In this document: in pieces, positions 34,131 to 40,894 of the stretch | Numbering within the stretch: the first letter of the stretch is position 1 | Layout of the letters: each line of letters begins with the position of its first letter | DNA from: Alphaproteobacteria bacterium | Lineage (GTDB): Bacteria; Pseudomonadota; Alphaproteobacteria; UBA8366; Aestuariispiraceae | Direction of reading: 5' to 3' | Assembly (NCBI GenBank): GCA_006844765.1 | Contig: SPJV01000127.1 | Coordinates: forward strand, 1-40,894 | Length of the DNA stretch: 40,894 nt | Made by a program: the position numbers and the translations under genes | Notes under the pieces: model-generated | Told to the model about the DNA's origin: nothing | Seen by the model: only the letters and a program-made list of their open reading frames with translations | Database searches by the model: none

Positions 34131-35906
34131 ATGAAAATGACCACCGAAGAAGCCTTCGTTAAAGTCCTGCAGATGCATGGCATTGAACATGCGTTCGGGA
34201 TTATTGGGTCGGCGTTCATGCCGATCTCTGACCTGTTTCCCAAGGCGGGGATCAAGTTCTGGGATGTGGCGCACGAGACCAATGGCGGCTTGATCTGTGA
34301 TGGCTATACGCGCGCGTCCGGCAAGATGGGCATGGCGATTGCGCAGAATGGTCCGGGCGTCACCGGCTTTGTGACCGCGGTTAAGACCGCCTACTGGAAC
34401 CACACCCCAATGCTGCTGGTTACGCCGCAGGCAGCCAACAAGACCATCGGGCAGGGCGGTTTCCAGGAAGTGAACCAGATGCCGATGTTCGCGGAGATGG
34501 TTTGCTATCAGGAAGAAGTGCGCGATGCATCCCGGATCGCCGAAGTCCTGAACCGGGTGATCGAAAAAGCATGGCGCGGGTCTGCCCCGGCCCAGATCAA
34601 CGTGCCGCGTGACTATTGGACCCAGGTTGTCGATATCGATCTGCCGCAACGTGTGCAGTTCGAACGCCCTGCCGGTGGTCCGAACGCCATTGCAGAGGCA
34701 TCGCGTCTTTTGTCCGAAGCGAAGTTCCCGGTCATCCTGAATGGCGCGGGCGTTGTTATCGGTGGTGCCATTCCGGCGTCGATGGCGCTGGCGGAGAAAC
34801 TGGATGCGCCGGTTTGCTGTGGGTATCAGCACAATGATGCCTTCCCGGGCTCGCACCCGTTATTTGCCGGGCCGCTCGGTTACAACGGCTCGAAAGCGGG
34901 GATGGAACTGATCGCTAAGGCGGATGTGGTGCTTGCACTTGGGACGCGCCTCAATCCGTTCTCGACCCTGCCGGGCTATGGCATCGACTACTGGCCGAAG
35001 GATGCAAAGATCATCCAGGTCGACATCAATGCGGATCGGATCGGGCTGACGAAGAAGGTTTCGGTCGGTATCCAAGGCGACGCGAAACAGGTCGCCGAAG
35101 CGATCCTGACCCAATTGTCCGACGATGCCGGCGATTTCGAGAGGGCAGAGCGGAAAGCAATGATCCATCGGACAAAATCAGCCTGGTTGCAGACCTTGAG
35201 CTCGATGGATCACGAGGATGATGATCCGGGGACCACTTGGAACGAACGCGCCCGTGATCGGGAACCGGAGCACATGTCCCCTCGCCAAGCGTGGCGGGCC
35301 ATTCAGGCCGGTCTTCCTCAGGATGCGATCATTTCGTCTGATATCGGCAACAACTGCGCGATCGGGAACGCCTATCCGACCTTCGAACAAGGGCGGAAGT
35401 ATCTGGCTCCCGGCCTGTTCGGTCCTTGCGGCTATGGCTTCCCGTCGATCATCGGCGCGAAAATCGGCTGTCCGGACGTGCCGGTAGTTGGTTTCGCCGG
35501 TGACGGCGCCTTCGGGATCAGCATGAACGAGATGACTTCTGTCGGTCGGGAAGACTGGCCGGCTGTGACCATGGTCGTTTTCCGGAACTATCAATGGGGC
35601 GCGGAAAAGCGTAACACGACACTGTGGTATGACGACAACTTCGTCGGAACTGAACTGAACCCGAACCTGTCCTATGCGGCGGTCGCGGAAGGCTGTGGTC
35701 TCAAAGGGGTGAAAGCGACCACCCAGGCCGAGCTGACAGATGCACTGAAGACAGCCTGTGCGGCTCAGGCAGATGGTGTCACCACGTTTATTGAGGTGAT
35801 CTTGAACCAGGAGTTGGGCGAGCCTTTCCGGCGCGATGCCATGAAGAAACCGGTCGCTGTGGCTGACATCGATCCGAACGACTTCATCCCACAACAGCCT
35901 TCCTAA
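34131..35906 (+). CDS. xsc: Sulfoacetaldehyde acetyltransferase
   Basis: A 591-residue ThDP enzyme whose sequence matches the Xsc family along its length: TTEEAFVKVLQMHGIEHAFG at the start, GYTRASGKMGMAIAQNGPG near 65, and NYQWGAEKRNTTLWYDDNFVG in the C-terminal domain. The catalytic Glu is E49 and the diphosphate motif GDG is at 457-459. Xsc converts sulfoacetaldehyde plus phosphate to acetyl phosphate and sulfite, the desulfonation step in taurine, sulfoacetate and isethionate use. No pta, tauC-type transport or sulfite exporter is in the window, so the rest of the pathway is elsewhere. A GGGAG ribosome-binding stretch precedes it, and a strong terminator follows. Confidence 0.95.
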   Translation: MKMTTEEAFVKVLQMHGIEHAFGIIGSAFMPISDLFPKAGIKFWDVAHETNGGLICDGYTRASGKMGMAIAQNGPGVTGFVTAVKTAYWNHTPMLLVTPQAANKTIGQGGFQEVNQMPMFAEMVCYQEEVRDASRIAEVLNRVIEKAWRGSAPAQINVPRDYWTQVVDIDLPQRVQFERPAGGPNAIAEASRLLSEAKFPVILNGAGVVIGGAIPASMALAEKLDAPVCCGYQHNDAFPGSHPLFAGPLGYNGSKAGMELIAKADVVLALGTRLNPFSTLPGYGIDYWPKDAKIIQVDINADRIGLTKKVSVGIQGDAKQVAEAILTQLSDDAGDFERAERKAMIHRTKSAWLQTLSSMDHEDDDPGTTWNERARDREPEHMSPRQAWRAIQAGLPQDAIISSDIGNNCAIGNAYPTFEQGRKYLAPGLFGPCGYGFPSIIGAKIGCPDVPVVGFAGDGAFGISMNEMTSVGREDWPAVTMVVFRNYQWGAEKRNTTLWYDDNFVGTELNPNLSYAAVAEGCGLKGVKATTQAELTDALKTACAAQADGVTTFIEVILNQELGEPFRRDAMKKPVAVADIDPNDFIPQQPS

Positions 35907-35945
35907 ACCCTGCCTGACGCGCGGTTTTGGTAAATCATTGAAAAG

Positions 35946-35976
35946 ACGGGGCGGTTTTCACCGCCCCGTTTTGTTT
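35946..35976 (+). terminator. Rho-independent terminator of xsc
   Basis: ACGGGGCGG (35946-35954) pairs perfectly with CCGCCCCGT (35961-35969) around a 6-nt loop, followed by TTTGTTT. It lies 40 bp after the xsc stop codon. Because the region before the ABC transporter is separate, transcription of xsc and the transporter is probably not continuous. Confidence 0.9.
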
Positions 35977-36365
35977 CAGAAATATGACGGGTTTGTTGAA
36001 TTTGTGATCGATTTCAAAGTGCTTTTCTGAATCTGGCACAATGAGCATCGAAAAATTGGCCCTTGCTTGATCCCGGCCATTCTGTGACCGTTTCAAAGTT
36101 AGAGAATGCGCCTGTTTTGTCACTGATTTGTAACATTTCAGTATCATTCTCTAATTTGGAGCCAAATAAAGAGATCGCCTGAGTTTCTTGCTTCGCAAGT
36201 TTGGTGGAATGAAGAGGCGGCGGTTTGGTGAGGAAGGCTTTCACGGGAAGATGGGGATCTTTCGGGATTTCTGTCACAAAACATTGACAATGACCCTGTA
36301 GTGTCCGGCACTCTTCGGTGTACGGAGACTTTCAGGAAATCTATGTGTCCAATCAGGGAGCATCC
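35977..36365. promoter_or_regulatory. Intergenic region with a 10-bp inverted repeat before the ABC transporter
   Basis: A 389-bp gap. TTAGAGAATG (36099-36108) and CATTCTCTAA (36145-36154) form a perfect inverted repeat with a 36-bp spacer; the flanking CAAA bases also nearly match. CATTG-A-CAATG (36282-36292) is an 11-bp palindrome that overlaps a TTGACA (36284-36289), a possible -35 box. A minus-strand open frame at 36014-36277 is not supported as a gene. Confidence 0.5.
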
Positions 36366-38408
36366 ATGATGAGGAAGTTATTGCTTGTTGGCGCGGCGTT
36401 GTTCGCGTTCAGCACATCCGCTCAGGCGGCTTGTCCGGCCATTACAATGGCGGATATGCAGGGGGTCGCCGCAGGCGCATTCCCTGGCCAATTTGAATTG
36501 GCCGAATTCGAATCTGCCGCCAGCTGTGAACTCAGCTTCTCGGAAAACCCGAATGCTGGCAAATTGAACGGTATGATTCGCGGGAACCCGGATCTGCCTC
36601 CAGTGGCAGAGCGTCTGCCTGCTGAGCCGTTGGTCGTCGCCCCCTATGCGTCGATTGGTAAATATGGTGGGGTCTTCGATGCCTTGTCGAATGCGACCGA
36701 AGCTGGCACGTCCGACTTCCTGTCGACCCGCCACGTAAACTTGGTCCGTTATTCCGACGATCTGCAGACCATTGTGCCGAACGTTGCCAAGTCTTGGGAA
36801 TGGAATGATGACTACACCGCGCTGACCTTTGTTCTGCGTAAGGGCCACAAATGGTCCGATGGTGCACCGTTCACCGCCCATGACGTCAAATTCTGGTACG
36901 ACAATCTGGCGACAGATGAGAACGTCATCGCGAAGCCGAAGGATTATGTCCTGGTTGGTGGCGAGAAGATGACGGTCGATGTAATCGACGATCTGACAGT
37001 TCGCTTCAATCTGCCGGCACCGAAGCCGGGTCTCCTGGCCCACTTCGCATGGTCCTACGCTCAAGGCTTCCAGCCGAAGCACTTCCTGGGTCAATTCCAC
37101 CCGGGTATCAGCGCTGACGCGGATGAAAAAGCCAAGGCGATGGGCTTTGAAAACGGCTATGCGGTAATCGCAGCCTACTACGGTAACTCTGACTGGACGG
37201 ACACCCCGTCACCGCTGCTCGCGCATGCGGATAAAGTCGCGGGTATGCCGAAGGACGTCATGCCGACGCTGGAAAGCTTCATCACCATCCAGGATACGAC
37301 GGAAGGCCGGCATTATGTCGCCAACCCGTATTTCCACATGGTTGATACCGCTGGTAACCAGCTGCCGTATATCGACGAGCAGGATGAGGTTTACATCAAC
37401 GAAAACGAAGTTCGTCTTCTGAAGTTGGTGAATGCTGAAGTCGACTACAAAGCACAGTCGCTGCAGCTGCCGTCCGCACCGATGCTGATGGATGGTTCCG
37501 AGAAGGGCAACTACACCGTCCTCCTCAAGCCGACCATTGCTCAAGCGGCATTCTCCGTGAACCTGACCTCTGCGGATCTGGAAAAGCGGAAAGTTTTCGG
37601 TAACGTGAAATTCCGGCAGGCTCTGTCTTCCGCAATCAACCGTGACGAAATCAATGATGTCGCATATTTCGGCCTCGGTACCCCGACGCAGTATACCGGT
37701 TTCTCCCCGAACCCGGACTTCGTCGATCCGAAATGGCAGAGCTACTTCGCCGCCTTCGATCCCGATGGTGCGATGAAGCTGTTGGATGAAGTTGGCGTCG
37801 TCGATAAAGACGGTGACGGTAATCGTGATCTGCCGAATGGGGATGCGCTGGTCATGAACATCCAGTTCGCGACCCAAGGGGTTGCCGGACAGGTGGTTGA
37901 GCTTGTTGCTCAACACTGGACCAATGTCGGTATCAAGACCACGTCCAAGGAAATCACGCCGGATGAATACCGCTCCGCGCAGTCGTCCAACCAGTTGGAT
38001 GTCGGTGCTTGGATCATGGGTAAGCCTCTGCCGATCGTCCTTGGTCGGAACGAGGAATTCCGCCCGCCATTCGGCAACTACTTCGATCACCGCACCGGTA
38101 TGCTGTGGGCTGAGTGGATGGACAATGATGGTGCCTCTGGTGTTGAACCTCCGGAATGGGCCAAGCAGATGGCGAAAGACATCGATGCGTTCCAATCCGC
38201 CCCGGTTGGATCGGACGAATCGAACCGTCTCGGCGCTGCGTTGGTCGAAGCTTTGACCGGCAACCTGGTCATGATCGGCACGGTTCTGGGCCCGGCCCCG
38301 ATTTTCTATCGGAACGAGCTGCAGAATATGGTCGAGTTCAAGACCCAGTCCTACGAGTACTATCGGACCTATCCGTACCGGCCGCAGCAATGGTGGCTTG
38401 ACGAATAG
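36366..38408 (+). CDS. ABC transporter substrate-binding protein (SBP_bac_5 type)
   Basis: 680 residues from the ATG at 36366, preceded by GGGAG. A signal peptide ends near SAQA, and two Cys follow (C23 and C54) in a short N-terminal segment not normally seen in this family. The body is an SBP_bac_5 peptide/opine/nickel-type binding protein, with the LTFVLRKGHKWSDG-like region and KFRQALSSAINRDEI near residue 415. At about 680 residues it is longer than the usual 500-550. It is periplasmic, and the permeases and ATPase follow. The ligand is unknown. An upstream in-frame start at 36318 would put polar residues before the signal. Confidence 0.9.
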   Translation: MMRKLLLVGAALFAFSTSAQAACPAITMADMQGVAAGAFPGQFELAEFESAASCELSFSENPNAGKLNGMIRGNPDLPPVAERLPAEPLVVAPYASIGKYGGVFDALSNATEAGTSDFLSTRHVNLVRYSDDLQTIVPNVAKSWEWNDDYTALTFVLRKGHKWSDGAPFTAHDVKFWYDNLATDENVIAKPKDYVLVGGEKMTVDVIDDLTVRFNLPAPKPGLLAHFAWSYAQGFQPKHFLGQFHPGISADADEKAKAMGFENGYAVIAAYYGNSDWTDTPSPLLAHADKVAGMPKDVMPTLESFITIQDTTEGRHYVANPYFHMVDTAGNQLPYIDEQDEVYINENEVRLLKLVNAEVDYKAQSLQLPSAPMLMDGSEKGNYTVLLKPTIAQAAFSVNLTSADLEKRKVFGNVKFRQALSSAINRDEINDVAYFGLGTPTQYTGFSPNPDFVDPKWQSYFAAFDPDGAMKLLDEVGVVDKDGDGNRDLPNGDALVMNIQFATQGVAGQVVELVAQHWTNVGIKTTSKEITPDEYRSAQSSNQLDVGAWIMGKPLPIVLGRNEEFRPPFGNYFDHRTGMLWAEWMDNDGASGVEPPEWAKQMAKDIDAFQSAPVGSDESNRLGAALVEALTGNLVMIGTVLGPAPIFYRNELQNMVEFKTQSYEYYRTYPYRPQQWWLDE

Positions 38409-38457
38409 ACTGATTACGGAGTTCTATTGTTGCAGTGCACATAAGTGCGCTGGAATG

Positions 38458-38492
38458 CGGGCCGGATCGTTTATCGGTTCGGCCCGTTTTTT
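38458..38492 (+). terminator. Terminator-like hairpin between binding protein and permeases
   Basis: A 12-bp stem with two G-T wobble pairs (38458-38469 with 38475-38486), a TTTAT loop and a TTTTTT tail (38487-38492). It lies 50 bp after the binding-protein stop. Such partial terminators let the binding protein be made in excess over the permeases, so the transporter genes may still be one operon. Confidence 0.85.
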
Positions 38493-38601
38493 CTTCGGGA
38501 CGATAAGTGGGGAATCCAAACGTCTCGAGAGCTAGTCTCAAAGAATCTTTGCGGGAATATGTTTCTGGTTTTGGAAGGGTCGTTACTCGAGGGGGAGTGA
38601 C

Positions 38602-39612
38602 ATGCTGCAATTTGCAAAGTTCGCGGCGACGCGGGCTGCAATGGCCATCTTCACGCTTTTGATGGTTTCATTTATCGTTTTTTCCTTAATGGAATTGGTT
38701 CCGGGCAACTGTGCGGAACGCTATCTCGCCTTTAAGAATACCCAAGGCAGCAAGATCAGTGTCGAAGATATCCAGGCGGAAGAGCAACGCCTTGGGCTTG
38801 ATCGACCCTTCATCGTTCGTTGGGGCAGCTGGGTTGGAAATGTGTTTTTCAAGGGAGAATTCGGCGATAGCTGCATTCTTCGTGTGAACATCAACCAATT
38901 GCTTGGCGAGAAGATTTGGATCTCCCTTGGGATTTGTTTTGCAGCCCTGTTCTTTGCTTATTTGATAGCAATACCGGTTGGGATCATATCGGCGACGGCG
39001 AATAGCCCGATCGCGAATAACTCCCTCAGGATAGTCTCTTATCTTGGTTTGGCGATGCCGAACTTCCTGCTGGCACTAATGATCATGTTGGCGTCGACCG
39101 TATGGTTTGGCGACAGTATGACCGGCTTGTTTTCGAAAGAATTCCGCGACGCGGAATGGTCATTCGCCAGGGTCTGGGACTTCCTGTCCCGCGCGTGGCT
39201 GCCTGTCTTCATTCTTGGTTGGTCGGCGACGGCCTTTGCCGTTCAGACCGTGCGCGCATTGATGGCGGATGAACTCGGCAAGCTTTATGTCACGGCAGCG
39301 CGGGCGCGCGGGATCTATGGCGGGAAGCTTTGGTGGCGCTATCCGGCACGACATGCCTTGGGGCCGATTATCAACTCGCTGGGCTTCGACTTGAACCGGG
39401 TCTTTAACGAGTTGCCGATTGTTGCCGTGATCTTGGTTCTGACAGAGATGGGCTCTCTGCTTCTGGAGGCCTTGGCACGCTCCAACGACCAGCAGCTGGC
39501 AGGCGCGATTATCTTCGTGCTGACGGCGTCGATCGTTGCATTGAACTTCTTGACGGATATGGCGCTGGCGTTGATCGACCCGCGTGTTCGTCGCAGCGTG
39601 ATGGGGGGCTAG
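38602..39612 (+). CDS. ABC transporter permease, OppB/DppB type
   Basis: A 336-residue inner-membrane protein with about six hydrophobic helices: one near the N-terminus, then a periplasmic loop, then the permease core. The EAA-like loop that contacts the ATPase is around residues 220-245 (LYVTAARARGIYGGKLWWRY). This is the BPD_transp_1 fold. A GAGGGGGAG ribosome-binding site precedes the ATG. It should pair with the following permease to form the channel. The start lies 193 bp after the binding protein, with the terminator-like hairpin between them. Confidence 0.9.
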   Translation: MLQFAKFAATRAAMAIFTLLMVSFIVFSLMELVPGNCAERYLAFKNTQGSKISVEDIQAEEQRLGLDRPFIVRWGSWVGNVFFKGEFGDSCILRVNINQLLGEKIWISLGICFAALFFAYLIAIPVGIISATANSPIANNSLRIVSYLGLAMPNFLLALMIMLASTVWFGDSMTGLFSKEFRDAEWSFARVWDFLSRAWLPVFILGWSATAFAVQTVRALMADELGKLYVTAARARGIYGGKLWWRYPARHALGPIINSLGFDLNRVFNELPIVAVILVLTEMGSLLLEALARSNDQQLAGAIIFVLTASIVALNFLTDMALALIDPRVRRSVMGG

Positions 39613-39616
39613 TATC

Positions 39617-40816
39617 ATGGCAGAACAAGACACGGCCCTGACCGCTGAACAGCTCAGGGAGCAAAAGAAGAAGGAAGCCTATTTCACCGCCAGCCAGGCG
39701 CAGTTGATCTGGGCGCGCTTCAAGAAGAATAAAGCCGCGATGGTGGCGGCGACGATCCTGTTGACCATGGTCCTCATGGGGTTCTTTGCGCCTTTCCTTT
39801 CCCCCTATGATCCGACGATTGCGGGGCGCGATAAGGAATATCAAAATGGCGCGCCGCAGATGCCGATGTTCTGCGATCACAATGGCTGTTCGGTGCGTCC
39901 TTTCCTGCACGGATTGGAACGCTATCGCAGCGCTGAGACGAACTTCCGTTGGAAAACCAAGGTTGATCCGGAAAAGCGCCGGTATCTCGAATTCTTCGTG
40001 CAAGGTTGGGAGTATCGGATATTCGCCTTTGACATCGATCTGCCGGGCAAGGCGATTGATATAAAAATCAGTGGTCTCTCATTCACGACGCATCTTTTCG
40101 GTGCCAGTGAAGGCGGATTGCATATCTTTGGAACCGACTCGGCGGGTAAAGACATCTTTTCTCGTACCCTGCACGCGATTTGGACGTCATTGGCGGTTGG
40201 TACAATCGGGGTGGTGATCAGCTTTGTGCTGGCACTGATGATTGGTGGTGCTTCCGGGTATTTTGGCGGGAAGATCGATGGTTTCTTCCAGATGATCACG
40301 GATGCGGTCCGAACTGTGCCGGCGATCCCGCTGTTCATGGCTTTGGCCGCCTTCATTCCCGATGAATGGAGTTCCGAGGCACGGTTCTTCTTTATCTCCA
40401 TCATTCTGGGATTGATCGGCTGGCCGACCCTGGCGCGGCGGGTGCGTACCCATCTGTTGACGGAGCGTAACCAAGAATATGTGCTGGCGGCGCAGCTTTG
40501 CGGGGCTCCGCCTCGGCATATTATTGCCAAACACCTGCTTCCGAGTTTTACCAGCTACATCATCGTCGATCTGGTGATTTCCTTCCCCTACATGGTCTTG
40601 TCCGAAACAGCCTTGAGCTTCATCGGTCTGGGCTTGAAAGAACCGGTAAACTCGCTGGGCGTGCTGCTGCAGAATGTGACCAGCGGCGACGTTCTGTTGA
40701 ACTATCAATGGTACTTCATTCCGGTGATCTTCTTCATCACCATGGTGATGGCCTTCGTGTTCGTGGGCGATGGGTTGCGCGATGCCGCGGATCCTTATTC
40801 GGATCACAAGAAGTAG
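39617..40816 (+). CDS. ABC transporter permease, OppC/YejE type
   Basis: A 399-residue inner-membrane permease. A cytoplasmic N-terminus precedes the first helix (about residues 38-60). A long periplasmic stretch (about 65-185) then has two Cys (CDHNGC), which resembles the large insertion of YejE-type permeases. The remaining helices are the BPD_transp_1 core, with an EAA loop in the RNQEYVLAAQLCGAPPRHII region. The start codon is 4 bp after the preceding stop, so it is cotranscribed. Its large loop may contact the binding protein. Confidence 0.9.
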   Translation: MAEQDTALTAEQLREQKKKEAYFTASQAQLIWARFKKNKAAMVAATILLTMVLMGFFAPFLSPYDPTIAGRDKEYQNGAPQMPMFCDHNGCSVRPFLHGLERYRSAETNFRWKTKVDPEKRRYLEFFVQGWEYRIFAFDIDLPGKAIDIKISGLSFTTHLFGASEGGLHIFGTDSAGKDIFSRTLHAIWTSLAVGTIGVVISFVLALMIGGASGYFGGKIDGFFQMITDAVRTVPAIPLFMALAAFIPDEWSSEARFFFISIILGLIGWPTLARRVRTHLLTERNQEYVLAAQLCGAPPRHIIAKHLLPSFTSYIIVDLVISFPYMVLSETALSFIGLGLKEPVNSLGVLLQNVTSGDVLLNYQWYFIPVIFFITMVMAFVFVGDGLRDAADPYSDHKK

Positions 40817-40826
40817 GGATGGGGAT

Positions 40827-40894
40827 ATGAGCGATAAACTTCTTGAAGTCGAAAACCTGACCCTTCAATTCAGGACTGACGAAGGTCTGGTTAC
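40827..40894 (+). CDS. ABC transporter ATP-binding protein (start only)
   Basis: The first 22 residues of a protein beginning MSDKLLEVENLTLQF followed by RTDEGLV. This is the classic N-terminal start of OppD/DppD-type ABC ATPases. The ATG lies 10 bp after the permease stop with a GGGATGGGG stretch. The gene continues beyond the right edge of the window. Confidence 0.85.
   Translation, partial: MSDKLLEVENLTLQFRTDEGLV

Noticed and set aside
36014..36277. A short minus-strand open frame of 87 codons in the intergenic gap
   Set aside because: It has no ribosome-binding site, no domain and covers the inverted repeats. I treat the stretch as regulatory.

Overview
The window reads as chromosome of an alphaproteobacterium, probably a marine Rhodospirillales-type organism. 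This is an inference from gene content (an xsc sulfoacetaldehyde acetyltransferase, an MttB-family methyltransferase without an in-frame amber codon, several PhyH dioxygenases, and a TPR protein-bamB-der block), not from a marker gene. No rRNA, tRNA, CRISPR array or intact mobile element was seen.

Region A (1-10449, minus strand) is the remarkable part. It is a redox gene set that runs, in transcription order, as follows: a cytosolic flavoprotein fused to two cyclic-nucleotide-binding domains and a four-cluster ferredoxin; a small membrane protein with two histidine pairs typical of di-heme cytochrome b; a decaheme c-type cytochrome carrying an FHA domain at its N-terminus; a secreted pentaheme cytochrome; a cysteine-free outer-membrane beta-barrel; and a tetraheme c554-like cytochrome that runs off the left edge. 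The order suggests an electron path from NAD(P)H or another cytosolic donor, through Fe-S and b-heme, across the periplasm by 19 or more c-hemes, perhaps to an outer-membrane pore. The FHA and cNMP domains suggest that the path is controlled by signalling. I do not recognise this combination as a described system.

Region B (10450-13355) is a divergent intergenic region with a 31-bp near-palindrome, followed by a plus-strand TPR-CHAT caspase-like putative lipoprotein. It may belong with region A.

Region C (13384-24322) holds small-molecule metabolism and envelope genes: a PhyH dioxygenase and an MttB-like methyltransferase divergent from a GcvA-type LysR regulator; an M23 peptidase overlapping a bactofilin; an EamA exporter; a PNPOx-like flavin protein; a ThDP enzyme; and a second PhyH dioxygenase.

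Region D (24323-29915) holds a 16-bp tandem repeat, a short flagellin, a decayed IS5-family transposase, an acyl-CoA ligase, a PAS protein with degenerate GGDEF/EAL-like parts, and a redoxin.

Region E (29993-33945) is a housekeeping block: a YfgM-like TPR protein, bamB, der and a small lipoprotein. Region F (34131-40894) is xsc with a clear terminator, then a peptide/opine-type ABC importer (large binding protein, terminator-like hairpin, two permeases, start of an ATPase) that runs off the right edge.
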